A stretch of 64,000 nt of DNA from Flemingiibacterium sp045578725 (lineage in GTDB: Bacteria; Bacillota; Clostridia; Oscillospirales; CAG-272), in the NCBI GenBank assembly GCA_045578725.1, contig JAZNKS010000123.1, forward strand, positions 27,406 through 91,405. The letters are read 5' to 3'. Positions 1 to 9,096 of the stretch are shown here, one piece after another. A program made the position numbers and the translations under genes. Numbering within the stretch: position 1 is the stretch's first letter; each line of letters starts with the position of its first letter. The notes under the pieces are model-generated. The model was not told the origin of the DNA. It saw only the letters and a list, made by a program, of their open reading frames with translations, and did no database searches.

Positions 1-1
1 C

Positions 2-211
2 GCCGCATGGCTCGGCAAGGTCAAGACGGTGACGCAGATTATCTGCATCGTTGCGATTCTGCTGGAGCCGGTCATTTTCCCCGCCGGTACGATCATCGCC
101 GACTGGCATCTGCTGAGCTATGTCACAATGGCCGCCATGACCGTTATGACGGTATGGTCGGGTGTTGACTATCTCAAGGCTTACTGGAAGTATCTTGACC
201 CGACGAAATAA
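2..211 (+). CDS. pgsA: CDP-diacylglycerol--glycerol-3-phosphate 3-phosphatidyltransferase, C-terminal part
   Basis: This is the end of a gene that begins before the window; only about 69 codons are visible. The peptide opens with a GKVKT-type segment followed by hydrophobic helices and ends in a short charged tail (YLDPTK), which resembles the end of bacterial PgsA, the membrane enzyme that makes phosphatidylglycerol phosphate. The CDP-alcohol phosphotransferase signature lies outside the window, so the assignment rests on the tail alone. The next gene starts 12 bp downstream on the same strand, so the two may be co-transcribed. Confidence 0.75.
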   Translation, partial: AAWLGKVKTVTQIICIVAILLEPVIFPAGTIIADWHLLSYVTMAAMTVMTVWSGVDYLKAYWKYLDPTK

Positions 212-223
212 ATAAGAGAGAAC

Positions 224-1684
224 ATGGAAAATAAAAGCAAGCGTTTTCTTTGCTGGGATGAAAGTCTGATGGCGGCGTGTAATAATGTCCGTGTCATTAT
301 GAATAAGCCTGAAAAGAAAAACATCGCTCTTGTCTGTGATGAAGAGTGGGAAGGCGTTCATAACGGATACGGAAGCCTTGTACGGGCTGGCGGTGTTCTC
401 CGGCTCTATTACCGTGCAATGGCCTCGCGGCATCAGATGGACGGCAGCTTCTCACCCGGACGGGCCGTTATCTGTATGGCGGAGAGCCATGACGGAGGCA
501 TTACCTTCCGAAAGCCAAACCTCGGAATGTACGAGTATGGGGGATCAACGTTCAACAACATCGTATTTTCCCGAGAGGAGCCGATTGATAACTTCTCCGT
601 TTTCTATGATGAGAACCCGGCTTGCCCGGCGGATGAAAAATTCAAAGCTCTGTCAGCTGCAAACAGCGACGAGGCAGGGGCAGTGCTCCGTTATTATGCC
701 AGCGCCGACGGCATCACCTTTCGTGAGATGCGAGATCTGCCGATTGCGGGAACCTTTGACTCCTTCAACACAGTGATGTGGGATGAGACGGAGAGACAGT
801 ATCATCTGTACTACCGCGGCTTTCACGGTACGGACGGTACGGAAAAGCTGAATTGGCGAACGGACAAAATTGATCTGGTCAACGATATACGAGATGTTCG
901 TCTTGCAGTCAGCTGTGATTTTGTGAACTGGGAGATCCGGGGCCGGATTCGCTTTGACGAAGGACAGGCGGATACGCCGCTGTATACCAATCAGATTACA
1001 AAATATTTCCGATCGCCGGATATTTATATCGGATTTCCTGTACGATATAACGATCGCGCCTCAGATTCGGAAAACTTTCGCTTCATGCCTCTTGGCGACC
1101 GTCACGAGAACATCACACGAATTTTTGGCCGTGAAGGAACCTCGGTTACCGATTGTGTCCTGATGACCTCGCCGGACGGATTTACCTTCAATCGGCGGGA
1201 TGAAGCATTTCTTACGCCCGGACCGGAGAGCCGGAACAACTGGTGGTATGGCAACTGCTATACCGTGTATGGCCTCACCGAAACCGAGGCGGAGGAATAC
1301 GGCGCTTCAAAGGAAATTTCCTTTTATGTGGGCGAGAATTACCGCATCAAAAACGCCAACTTCCGGCGCTTTACCATTCGTCTGGATGGTTTCTTCTCGT
1401 GGCAAGCGCCCTTTGCAGGCGGTTCGGTCCAGACAAATCCGATTACGGTAACTGGCGAGGAAATGCATCTTAATTTTGCTACCTCGGCTATGGGTGGCGT
1501 AAAGGTAACACTCTGTACCAAGGATGGAGAATCTCTGGATGGTTACAGCAGTTATGTCATGTTTGGCGACAGTACCGACCGACCGGTGGAATTTGACCGC
1601 CCTCTGTCACATCTTACCGGACAGGAGATCAGCGTTCGCTTTGACATGAGCGATGCGCATCTCTACTCATTCTGGTTTGAATAA
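224..1684 (+). CDS. Putative glycoside hydrolase with beta-propeller fold (GH32/43-like)
   Basis: A 486-residue cytoplasmic protein with no signal peptide. Repeated aromatic-rich strand motifs of the kind MAESHDGGITF, YYASADGITF, VSCDFVNWE and MTSPDGFTF recur at roughly blade-length spacing, as in five-bladed propeller glycosidases. The last 90 residues (after about 395) look like a beta-sandwich with a short final strand. The nucleophile motif of GH32 (WHNDPNG) is not present, so the substrate cannot be named. It follows pgsA by 12 bp with a GAGAG-type ribosome site and is closed by a hairpin terminator. Its family assignment is inference from repeat pattern. Confidence 0.6.
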   Translation: MENKSKRFLCWDESLMAACNNVRVIMNKPEKKNIALVCDEEWEGVHNGYGSLVRAGGVLRLYYRAMASRHQMDGSFSPGRAVICMAESHDGGITFRKPNLGMYEYGGSTFNNIVFSREEPIDNFSVFYDENPACPADEKFKALSAANSDEAGAVLRYYASADGITFREMRDLPIAGTFDSFNTVMWDETERQYHLYYRGFHGTDGTEKLNWRTDKIDLVNDIRDVRLAVSCDFVNWEIRGRIRFDEGQADTPLYTNQITKYFRSPDIYIGFPVRYNDRASDSENFRFMPLGDRHENITRIFGREGTSVTDCVLMTSPDGFTFNRRDEAFLTPGPESRNNWWYGNCYTVYGLTETEAEEYGASKEISFYVGENYRIKNANFRRFTIRLDGFFSWQAPFAGGSVQTNPITVTGEEMHLNFATSAMGGVKVTLCTKDGESLDGYSSYVMFGDSTDRPVEFDRPLSHLTGQEISVRFDMSDAHLYSFWFE

Positions 1685-1688
1685 GAAA

Positions 1689-1718
1689 AATTCCTTTTGG
1701 ATTAATCCAAAAGGAATT
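1689..1718. terminator. Bidirectional intrinsic terminator
   Basis: A perfect inverted repeat with 12-bp arms (AATTCCTTTTGG and its complement) around a 6-base centre, flanked by A-tract on the left and T-tract on the right. It sits between convergent genes and can end transcription from both sides. Confidence 0.85.
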
Positions 1719-1741
1719 TTATTTTGCACAGATCTGTGGAA

Positions 1742-2461
1742 TTACAGATTTTCCAGCGCCATGATCGCTTCCACATTGACCGATCCGTCTGCCCGGATCG
1801 TGCGGAAATAAGATTGGCCGGCGCTTTCAGCCATCTGAATCTTCAGCACCTCACCAAGCCTTGCTTCACCGACAAAGCTTATAGAAAGGGCTGCCACACG
1901 CTTCTTTTCCATGCCGGGAACGAAATCGCAGAGCATATCGGGATAATTGGTATTATTCATGTGGCGGTTGGCATCCAGATCGCTGTAAACGATCGGCCGC
2001 TCACCGATGACGGGAAGCTCCAGTTCGCGCGGGATCCGGACACGGCCCGGAAGATCCAATTCAATCGGCTCATCCGTACCAAATCCCAGTTCAATATCCG
2101 AAACACGGAGGATCCGCCGGTCCTCAATGCCGAGCAGGCCCCAGACCGATACGGCTTCAGCCGCAATTTTATCCCCGCGGCAGATCCGGTAGCAGCGGTT
2201 GAAGCTGACGCCGCGGCTTTCACAGCCCCAGGTGGAAACTTCGATCTCATCGTAAGCGTGCAGAGGCATATAGAAGCGCAGGTTGATGCGGCTGAGGATG
2301 AAGGCCAGCCCCCGCTCGCGGAGCTCCTCATTGGAGGGACCAAAGCGGCGCATCTGACGGTTGGCGGTATCCTGCATATAGCGAAGCAGCATGGCGGCGC
2401 GCGCATTTCCATTGAGATCGCAGTTATGCGAATCGATGCTGTAGCATTCTGTCCATTTCAT
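1742..2461 (-). CDS. Acyl-ACP thioesterase family protein
   Basis: A 239-residue double hot-dog protein of the FatA/FatB-like bacterial thioesterase family, which releases fatty acids from acyl carrier protein. Visible family features are the N-terminal YSIDSHNCDLNG segment with an LLRYMQDTA helix, and in the C-terminal hot-dog the YSDLDANRHMNNTNY segment carrying the conserved N-x-H-x-N catalytic region. I start it at ATG 2461 because GGAG lies seven bases upstream; a longer frame to 2503 would run through the fba terminator hairpin. It lies downstream of fba on the same strand and may be read by leak-through. Confidence 0.85.
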   Translation of the reverse strand: MKWTECYSIDSHNCDLNGNARAAMLLRYMQDTANRQMRRFGPSNEELRERGLAFILSRINLRFYMPLHAYDEIEVSTWGCESRGVSFNRCYRICRGDKIAAEAVSVWGLLGIEDRRILRVSDIELGFGTDEPIELDLPGRVRIPRELELPVIGERPIVYSDLDANRHMNNTNYPDMLCDFVPGMEKKRVAALSISFVGEARLGEVLKIQMAESAGQSYFRTIRADGSVNVEAIMALENL

Positions 2462-2472
2462 AAGCATTCTCC

Positions 2473-2505
2473 AAAAAAGAGGATGCCGCGTTTTGCGCGG
2501 CATCC
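2473..2505 (-). terminator. Intrinsic terminator of fba
   Basis: A 10-bp perfect stem (GGATGCCGCG and complement) with a five-base loop; on the minus strand it is followed by TCTTTTTT. It lies between the fba stop codon and the thioesterase start, so it would attenuate rather than separate the two genes. Confidence 0.8.
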
Positions 2506-2524
2506 CAGGGATTGATAAAATGAA

Positions 2525-3484
2525 TTAAAGGGTGTTCTGGGAACCGAGAACGTTGACGATCTTGTGCATAACCATCTTCTTGACTTCTGCACGGGCAACG
2601 GTCAGGTAGGTTCTGGGGTCGAATACCGAAGGATCCTCGGTGAGAACGCGGCGGATGCCGGCGGTCATGGCCAGACGGATATCGGAGTCGATGTTGTTCT
2701 TGCAGACGGCAAGGGTAGCAGCCTTGCGGAGCTGTTCTTCCGGAATACCGACAGCATCCGGCAGCTTGCCGCCGATGGAGTTGATTTCCTGAACATATTC
2801 CTGCGGAACCGAGGAAGCGCCGTGGAGAACGATCGGGAAGCCCGGGATTCTCTTGGCAATCTCTTCGAGGATATCAAAGCGAAGCGGAGGGGGAACGAGG
2901 ATACCCTTCTCGTTTCTGGTGCACTGTGCGGGGGTAAACTTGTAGGCACCGTGGGAGGTACCGATGGAGATAGCGAGGGAATCAACGCCGGTGCGGGTTA
3001 CGAATTCCTCAACCTCCTCGGGACGGGTGTAGGAGGAATGCTCGGCCGAAACCTCATCCTCAACGCCGGCCAGAACGCCCAGCTCGCCCTCAACGACAAC
3101 GCCGCGCTCGTGAGCATAGTCAACGACCTTCTTGGTTACGGCGATGTTGTCCTCGAACGAATGGTGGGAGCCGTCGATCATAACGGAGGTGAAGCCGCCG
3201 TCGATGCAGGCCTTGCAGATTTCGAAATCTGCGCCGTGGTCAAGGTGGAGAGCCAGGTCGATGCCGGCATCCTTGATAGCGGCCTGAGCCAGAGCCATCA
3301 GATACTCCTGCTTGGCGTATTTTCTTGCGCCGGCGGAAACCTGAAGGATAACGGGGGACTTAACTTCGCCCGCAGCCTCGGTAATCGCCTGAACGATTTC
3401 CATGTTGTTGATGTTGAAAGCGCCGATAGCGTAGCCGCCGTCATATGCCTTCTTGAACATTTCTTTGGTATTGACAAGTGCCAT
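2525..3484 (-). CDS. fba: Class II fructose-bisphosphate aldolase
   Basis: A 319-residue glycolytic enzyme that splits fructose 1,6-bisphosphate in a zinc-dependent reaction. The zinc and substrate residues are visible in LHLDHGAD near residue 80, VEGELG near 135, IGTSHGAYK near 180 and VLHGASS near 225. The insert EDEVSAEHSSYTRPEE is the usual loop of the Fba/GatY family. A good promoter lies upstream and a terminator downstream. Codon use is strongly optimised, as in gap and nifJ, consistent with high expression. Confidence 0.95.
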   Translation of the reverse strand: MALVNTKEMFKKAYDGGYAIGAFNINNMEIVQAITEAAGEVKSPVILQVSAGARKYAKQEYLMALAQAAIKDAGIDLALHLDHGADFEICKACIDGGFTSVMIDGSHHSFEDNIAVTKKVVDYAHERGVVVEGELGVLAGVEDEVSAEHSSYTRPEEVEEFVTRTGVDSLAISIGTSHGAYKFTPAQCTRNEKGILVPPPLRFDILEEIAKRIPGFPIVLHGASSVPQEYVQEINSIGGKLPDAVGIPEEQLRKAATLAVCKNNIDSDIRLAMTAGIRRVLTEDPSVFDPRTYLTVARAEVKKMVMHKIVNVLGSQNTL

Positions 3485-3531
3485 TTTTATACGCTCCTGT
3501 TGAAAGTATTTTAGATTATTTCACTCTTAAT

Positions 3532-3560
3532 ATTGTACTCTATTTTGCGTCTGAAATCAA
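3532..3560 (-). promoter_or_regulatory. SigmaA-type promoter of fba
   Basis: On the minus strand, TTGATT is followed after 17 bases by TACAAT. The predicted leader is about 40 nt and ends in an AGGAG ribosome site. Confidence 0.8.
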
Positions 3561-3589
3561 GAGGTTTTGCAAAAATAGTTGTTAATTTT

Positions 3590-4702
3590 TTATCTCTCAT
3601 CCGAAAAGACCCGCCGGATCGCCTCCAGATAGCCGTATCCGTACTGATTGTCCGGCTCCAGATAGCTGGTTTCGGTCCATTCATTCCAACTGTTGACGGT
3701 AATCAGCCGATGCTGACCGGGGCGGGCATCCAGATAATCCTTGGCCATGCGCAGAGCCTCTTCAAATTTTTCCGGTGTATTGCCGCGGGTTACATGATCG
3801 ATAAAACGCCGGTAGCGGGGATTGTTGTCCCAGCCGATTGATACATGGGGAAAATAGAGCAGACTGTAGTTGGAGCTGACGATCTCGTACTGCCTTTGGA
3901 CATCCTTCAGAATCTCGCTGTAATCGCGGTTCATATTTGCAAAATGTGCGAACTGATAGTGGGAGAGGCTATCGAAGCCGAGGGCATCGAAATCCGCCCG
4001 TGTCAGACCGCCGCTGCTGTCTACGCCGCTCAGATTAGTGCCGTTCGCAGCCCAGCATACGGCCTGCAGATGAAGACCGGGGAATCCGGCTTCTTTGGTT
4101 TTCTGGCGGAACCATTCCAGGGCTTCAGCTGTTTTTGAGACACCGCCGAGGCCCTTTACAAGGTTGACCAGATCATAAATCATGAATACCGGCTTGCTGT
4201 CGATTTTATAGTAGGACGGATGGGTGAAGTACGAGCCGATGATTCGGTTGACGATAATCTCAAACTCGCTCCGGGGCTGAGAACCTTCCCAGATTACCGT
4301 GGAGCCGTTGTCATCCGATTGCCGGATATTCCAGAGGTGATTGGCATCGTGGTTGGCCCACATCAGATAAAATTTGACGCGGTCATTGTTCTTTGCCTTC
4401 AGATAGCCATTGTTGAGGCACTGCTCCAGAAATGGCCTCCGGTCATACCAGTACCAGTCATAGATGAAGACATTGACACCGTGATCAGCGGCGCAGGAAA
4501 TCTGGCTCTCCATGACATAGGGATCCGCCTCATTGACATAACCCCACAGAGGCTTCCGGTTCCAATGGTATCCGCCTGGCTTCGGCGCTGAATTTTTTAC
4601 TGACTGCCATTCGCCCATGCCTTCCTCCCAGAACATCCGGGATCTCGGCTCGTCTCCGGTATAGGCCGGCCAGATGTAGGCCGCGACATCGTATTTTTGC
4701 AT
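3590..4702 (-). CDS. GH99-like / WbsX-family glycan-active protein
   Basis: A 370-residue protein of the WbsX/GH99-like TIM-barrel group. Recognisable elements are the opening VAAYIWPAYTGDE, the GVNVFIYDWYWYDRRPFLE segment around residue 95, FMIYDL near 175 and the closing ITVNSWNEWTETSYLEPD. These proteins occur in polysaccharide biosynthesis or degradation loci; the GH99 relatives are endo-alpha-mannosidases, but activity here is unproven. No signal peptide. It starts 21 bp after the CotH gene with GGAGG eight bases before ATG, so it is probably the last gene of the VTC-DUF4956-CotH operon. Confidence 0.8.
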   Translation of the reverse strand: MQKYDVAAYIWPAYTGDEPRSRMFWEEGMGEWQSVKNSAPKPGGYHWNRKPLWGYVNEADPYVMESQISCAADHGVNVFIYDWYWYDRRPFLEQCLNNGYLKAKNNDRVKFYLMWANHDANHLWNIRQSDDNGSTVIWEGSQPRSEFEIIVNRIIGSYFTHPSYYKIDSKPVFMIYDLVNLVKGLGGVSKTAEALEWFRQKTKEAGFPGLHLQAVCWAANGTNLSGVDSSGGLTRADFDALGFDSLSHYQFAHFANMNRDYSEILKDVQRQYEIVSSNYSLLYFPHVSIGWDNNPRYRRFIDHVTRGNTPEKFEEALRMAKDYLDARPGQHRLITVNSWNEWTETSYLEPDNQYGYGYLEAIRRVFSDER

Positions 4703-4723
4703 TTCATTATCCTCCGTGGGTTC

Positions 4724-7372
4724 TTATTTTTTCATGATAATGTGCGATCCGAGGGACGGGATGTCAAACCGCTCATAGCCGAGTACGGCAAGCGCTTTGT
4801 CAAGATCATACCCGTTTTGGATCCGGCAGTCTTCCAGAGCGGAGGCCTTATTGTCAACCGTATAGGAGGAAAACTGTTTGCGGAGCATGGCTTCCGTTAT
4901 AACCAGCGTACCGTCCGGCGATTCCGATGCGAAATCCGGGATCAGATGGCCGTTGTGCATGAAGGTACCGTGGGCACTTTCATCCAGCACATCGGCCTGG
5001 CTGTATCCGTCGGAGCGCGGATTGGCCCCGCCAAAGGAGGTATGCGGCGCAAAATACCAGCCCTCATCTCCTCTTGCCAGAACCGTCTCGTTGCTGCAGA
5101 CGGGAAGAATGACCGAATCGACGGGATCTCCGTTCCGGTCGAGCAGGGAGAGCGTATCGCCCGCTCCAAGTCCGTGGGCGGCGAGAAGCTTTCCGCTGTC
5201 ATCGGCCGGAGCGTATTTGTCAAAGCAAACCGTGAGATATTCACCGGGCGCGATGCGGATGGCCGGGAAGACCCAGCGATCGGAATCGGGCGTTCCGTCG
5301 GCGCGAAGTCCGTCTTTTTCGAGGCTGAAGCCCTTCAGATAGACATCGGTGTCTGAGCTGTTGAAGATTTCAACGTAATCGCATTCTGCTGAACCCATGG
5401 GATATTCGTATTTGACCTCATTCAGACGGAGGCCGACCGGGGGCTCAAAATCCGGATCCGGCTCAAATTGAATCTTCAATGTCAGCGATTTTTCGGACAT
5501 AACAAAGCTTCCGTCCCCAATGCGGCCCTTTGACAGCTCCAATGAGGCAAGCCGCCATCCCCGTTCCGGAATGGCCGATACGGGAATCTCCAGGCCAACC
5601 AGATAATGAAGCGCGGTGCTCTGTGTCAGCGAAAGAGTGCTGATATGCAGCTCGCCTTCGCCTTCGATCTGTACCTCCAGCTCGCCCCAATCGGAACCGT
5701 ATTTGCCCGGCAGTTCATTATAGACATTCGTCCAGCGCTGGCGGAAGAATTTGTAGGGCGTGCGGAGATGGTTGTGCCAGTTTTCCAGCGAACCGCCGCA
5801 TACATTATAGGAGGGAATATAATAGCGCATTTCCGGCTGGGCGCTGAGCGCGGTTTCGCCGATCGCCTCCATGACATTTTCCAGCTTCATTGTAGTCGAA
5901 AGCATATCGCTGATGAAGCAGAAGACCCGATTGCGGAAGTCTTTGTTTTTGAACAGGCTTTTGAAAACGGCATTCAGCCGGATTGTGCCGTCATCGGAGT
6001 CCAGACGCTTGAAAATGCTGGTTGCTGCACCGTCGGAGCCGTAGCCGGAGGAAAGATCGAGATCCTTCAGAAGGAATCGCCAGCGGCCGTCATAGCCGTA
6101 AACCCCGGCATCCGGCTGGTAGCCGTCGGTAAAACGCCGCCAGACACGGACGTTGTTCTGCGGCCAGTCGGTATTGCTCAGATACCCCTCAAAGCACATA
6201 TAGCGGACGAAATTGTCGATATCCAGCCACTTGCAGGCTCTCTGGTAGTTTGCCGTGATGGTCATATCCGTATTGATAATATAATCGCGGACACGCATAA
6301 ATTCGGCAAGCTCCGATTCGGGGCCGTTGTCAAGAATCCAGCCCTCGCCGCCGGAGATGATACCCGTGCCGTTGATGCAGGTAATTTCCTCGGCGGGAAT
6401 GTTGTAGTTCTGCTCAAAATAGGTGGTGCTGTAATCCTCCATCAGCGCCATGTAGCCGTAATACTTACCGTTTAAGTAGACACAGACCGGGCGGTAGTGC
6501 ATGATATTCAGCCCCACATCCTCGCCGAGCTCCATGAGAAAGGGCGTCTGAATAGTGGTGCTTCCCATATTGTTGGAGCCGGTACGCAGGATCAGCGTTT
6601 TATGCGCGGTCACCGGAACGCCGGTTGTGCTGACAAGACCCGGATAAGCATCAACGCGCATCACATTGGCATCGGCATAAGTGTAGCGGGCAAACAGGCG
6701 GAGGGACTTGTGCTCGTTGCTCCGGTTCCAGCCGCCCGAAACGCGGACACCCATCATCTGCGAAAGCATCGGCGTTCCGTCCCCGGCAAAAAATTCTACA
6801 TTGGCGGCACGCTCCCATTCAATGCCGCTGCCGAAATAGTTGGCATCGTCCCGCGATTCATTTGTCCAGTAATCCGGCTTTTTAATTTTGAAATCATCGT
6901 ATTTCTTGCCCTTGACCATGATGCCGCGCTCATATCCGTACAGATCGTCAGGCTCGCAGACCACGGAAACGATCATGGTCGAATAGCGCACATCCGGAGA
7001 ATCGCTGAGAATATAGGTGCCGGTCAGCGCCTGACCGACCGGATTGCCGTCGGAATCAAAGGCCGCCGCGCGGATGATATGGACACTGGAAGGATCGGCG
7101 CGGTCGCCGCTGCCAAAGGAGAGCTCAATGCCGTCCTCCGGGTAAAGCTCGTCCTTGGGCGTAGGGATCCGGGAATCGAGGGTATAGCGCACCTCCAGCG
7201 AAGGATCCGTGCATTCGACGGTCACGCGAAAGGCTTTGGAATACACACCCGGCGGCTCTCTGAAGGCAAGCAGAGGCGCCTCATTTCCGCTTAGCGCAGG
7301 CGGCAGGGAATCGGAGCAGGAGGCAAGGATGACCGGAAGCAGACACAGCAGAAGGACTGCCAGATGCTTCAT
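4724..7372 (-). CDS. CotH-kinase-family lipoprotein with chitobiase-like and lamin-tail domains
   Basis: An 882-residue exported protein. A signal peptide ends in lipobox LASC with Cys19 as the lipidation site. Next comes a chitobiase-type beta-sandwich (PPGVYSKAF, then YTLDSRIPTP), then a CotH domain from about residue 150 to 560 with the kinase-like WRFLLKDLDLSSGYG motif near 440. CotH proteins of spore coats are atypical protein kinases. Residues about 650-770 form a lamin-tail domain (LRLNEVKYEYP, YVEIFNSSDTDVYLKGF). The start codon overlaps the DUF4956 stop by four bases, showing translational coupling. A surface role in attaching or modifying the envelope is inference. Confidence 0.88.
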   Translation of the reverse strand: MKHLAVLLLCLLPVILASCSDSLPPALSGNEAPLLAFREPPGVYSKAFRVTVECTDPSLEVRYTLDSRIPTPKDELYPEDGIELSFGSGDRADPSSVHIIRAAAFDSDGNPVGQALTGTYILSDSPDVRYSTMIVSVVCEPDDLYGYERGIMVKGKKYDDFKIKKPDYWTNESRDDANYFGSGIEWERAANVEFFAGDGTPMLSQMMGVRVSGGWNRSNEHKSLRLFARYTYADANVMRVDAYPGLVSTTGVPVTAHKTLILRTGSNNMGSTTIQTPFLMELGEDVGLNIMHYRPVCVYLNGKYYGYMALMEDYSTTYFEQNYNIPAEEITCINGTGIISGGEGWILDNGPESELAEFMRVRDYIINTDMTITANYQRACKWLDIDNFVRYMCFEGYLSNTDWPQNNVRVWRRFTDGYQPDAGVYGYDGRWRFLLKDLDLSSGYGSDGAATSIFKRLDSDDGTIRLNAVFKSLFKNKDFRNRVFCFISDMLSTTMKLENVMEAIGETALSAQPEMRYYIPSYNVCGGSLENWHNHLRTPYKFFRQRWTNVYNELPGKYGSDWGELEVQIEGEGELHISTLSLTQSTALHYLVGLEIPVSAIPERGWRLASLELSKGRIGDGSFVMSEKSLTLKIQFEPDPDFEPPVGLRLNEVKYEYPMGSAECDYVEIFNSSDTDVYLKGFSLEKDGLRADGTPDSDRWVFPAIRIAPGEYLTVCFDKYAPADDSGKLLAAHGLGAGDTLSLLDRNGDPVDSVILPVCSNETVLARGDEGWYFAPHTSFGGANPRSDGYSQADVLDESAHGTFMHNGHLIPDFASESPDGTLVITEAMLRKQFSSYTVDNKASALEDCRIQNGYDLDKALAVLGYERFDIPSLGSHIIMKK

Positions 7373-8058
7373 TGTGCTTCATCCTCGTTGTACATCAGAA
7401 CAACATTGAAATTGTTATTCTTTTCGCGGATTTCGGAGAGAAGCGCATCCTTTTTCTTCATCCTGCGCAGGGTAACAATATAGGAGATTTCCATTACCGT
7501 GCCGGCGGAAATCAGCCGTACCCGCTTGAGATCAAAGGAGGAGGCATATTTTTTCAGAATATCGTCAAACTGTCCCTCAAAGCTCATGGATTCCGGAACG
7601 GAAATCTTCAGGAGCCGGACTTCCTTTTTGATCAGGGAGGCGATCAGGGCGAAGAGATTGAGAAGAAGGCCGACAATCAGCACGAAGACCAGCGCGGGAA
7701 CCATCAGCCCCAGGCCAATGGTCAGACCGGTCGCCATGGCGATGAAGATGAAGGCAACATCCGATGTTTTCTGCTGAAGGGAGCGGAAGCGGACGATGGA
7801 CATGATGCCCGCCAGGCTGAACGCGCTGGCAATGTTGGTACCGATGACCGCGATAATCAGTGAGATGACCGAGCAGATGGCAATCAGCGTGACGGAAAAT
7901 TCCACCGAAAAGCTCCGGCGGTGATTGAGAAGCGCGTAGAACAGCACAATCAGCAGGCCGATTCCCACGCTTACAAGAGCGGTGAAGGCAATGTCGAGAA
8001 TGATGGCGCTGTTGTTGACCTGTCCGAGACTTTCAAGCAGTCCCTGAAATTGAGTCAT
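7369..8058 (-). CDS. DUF4956 membrane protein
   Basis: A 229-residue protein with four predicted membrane helices in the first 120 residues (about 20-45, 55-80, 95-115 and 120-140) and a soluble C-terminal half ending in YNEDEAQ. The motif SIVRFRSLQQKTSDVAFIF between the helices is the conserved core of DUF4956. Its function is not known; genes of this family are recurrent neighbours of VTC-domain and CotH genes, which is exactly the arrangement here. AGGAG precedes the ATG by seven bases and the gene follows the VTC gene by 12 bp. Confidence 0.85.
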   Translation of the reverse strand: MTQFQGLLESLGQVNNSAIILDIAFTALVSVGIGLLIVLFYALLNHRRSFSVEFSVTLIAICSVISLIIAVIGTNIASAFSLAGIMSIVRFRSLQQKTSDVAFIFIAMATGLTIGLGLMVPALVFVLIVGLLLNLFALIASLIKKEVRLLKISVPESMSFEGQFDDILKKYASSFDLKRVRLISAGTVMEISYIVTLRRMKKKDALLSEIREKNNNFNVVLMYNEDEAQ

Positions 8059-8070
8059 GATAATTCTCCT

Positions 8071-8784
8071 TTATGTAATCGAAATTGTCTGTTTGCCGTA
8101 AGTCACGCGGCAGGGCGGAAGATCCGCAAACGGGGTGTGTCCGTACTTGGAGTAGGAGCGGTTGGCAAGCCCGCGTTCGGAAATCAGACGTACCAGCCAG
8201 AGCGGAAGATGAATTCCGCTTTTGACCTCCATGACGCAGTAACAATCCTTCATCACCGGTGTTCCATGGGTACCAAGCCGCAGATCCAGATCCCCGGTCC
8301 GGATCCGCAGATCGGAGTCGAAGGTGACCCGGAGCCGCTCCTCGCCGGATGCTGCATAGGCCAGCCGCTCATAGCTGACAACGGAGGCCGGTGCCAGCCG
8401 CTCGGATTCGATCATCCGCAGAATATCCCGGGCCGGTCCGTCCGGTGTGAAGCCTTCCTGCCAGATCCGCTCATTTTCGGCAAGAGCTGCTGCGCGGCGC
8501 TGTTTGACGGAGCGTCCGAGATGCTTGGATTTGATTTCAAAAAAAGACAGGGTGTCATCCGCCGTATCGTTTCCGTAAACCCGGAGCCTCAGCTTACAGC
8601 GGTAGGGCTCACGATCGTAGGTCTGATGATACAGCCGGTGCCGGGTATCGTCAAAGTACAGACTGGATACCGTATAAGCCTTGCCGCCTCCGTAGCGATC
8701 CGGCGGCATCTGCCCGGCGATCCGGGGCTGCAGAGCCTCATAGTCCGAAAGAGAGAGCGGAAATTTGTATTCGCAGCGTTCCAA
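8071..8784 (-). CDS. VTC-domain (polyphosphate polymerase-like) protein
   Basis: About 237 residues related to the catalytic tunnel domain of the yeast vacuolar transporter chaperone, which makes polyphosphate from ATP. The basic tunnel residues appear as ERCEYKF at the start, SLYFDD, YRCKLRLRVYG, FFEIKSK, and RVTFDSDLRIR, with the glutamate of VMEVKSG near the end. I place the start at TTG 8784 because GGAGG lies six bases upstream; the frame extends to 8844 but that part overlaps the promoter. It heads the operon with DUF4956, CotH and GH99-like genes. Whether it makes polyphosphate or another polymer is open. Confidence 0.85.
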   Translation of the reverse strand: MERCEYKFPLSLSDYEALQPRIAGQMPPDRYGGGKAYTVSSLYFDDTRHRLYHQTYDREPYRCKLRLRVYGNDTADDTLSFFEIKSKHLGRSVKQRRAAALAENERIWQEGFTPDGPARDILRMIESERLAPASVVSYERLAYAASGEERLRVTFDSDLRIRTGDLDLRLGTHGTPVMKDCYCVMEVKSGIHLPLWLVRLISERGLANRSYSKYGHTPFADLPPCRVTYGKQTISIT

Positions 8785-8815
8785 TGGCAGCCTCCGTTCG
8801 TTCTTGCTTTCTTTC

Positions 8816-8844
8816 ATTATACACGATAAACGCTGTTTCGTCAA
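8816..8844 (-). promoter_or_regulatory. SigmaA-type promoter of the VTC-DUF4956-CotH operon
   Basis: TTGACG, 17 bases, TATAAT on the minus strand. Its position over the longest possible reading frame supports the downstream TTG start of the VTC gene. Confidence 0.85.
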
Positions 8845-8964
8845 CTGTAAATGAAAAGATCACGCGAAAAACTTCCTGTCCGTCTCCCGGAGCGCCTTCA
8901 CTTGTTGCAATATTCGATAAATTCCCGGCGGAAAGGGGCAAGATTTGAATGCAATGTTACAAAA

Positions 8965-8980
8965 TTTGAAATTTTTCAAA
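8965..8980. promoter_or_regulatory. Possible operator upstream of gap
   Basis: Inverted repeat TTTGAAA-TT-TTTCAAA eight bases before the gap -35 box. The position suits an activator or repressor site, but AT-rich palindromes also occur by chance here. Confidence 0.3.
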
Positions 8981-8987
8981 AAACCCC

Positions 8988-9016
8988 TTGTATAAAAGGG
9001 GAAAATGAGGTAAAAT
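8988..9016 (+). promoter_or_regulatory. SigmaA-type promoter of gap
   Basis: TTGTAT, 17 bases, TAAAAT. The predicted transcript has a leader of about 90 nt that contains the block shared with nifJ. Confidence 0.75.
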
Positions 9017-9061
9017 ATTAGAGGACGGAATTTTTTGATCGTTCAAATTTTAACGATATTT

Positions 9062-9096
9062 CGCCCGCGTTCACACGTCAAAAATTTATTTATATA
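9062..9096 (+). promoter_or_regulatory. Leader block shared with nifJ
   Basis: CGCCCG followed by GTCAAAAATTTATT and TATATA just before the ribosome site. The same arrangement with nearly identical sequence occurs before nifJ at 59392-59425. An AU-rich, unstructured run before GGAGG would favour ribosome loading; a common regulator is the alternative. Confidence 0.55.
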
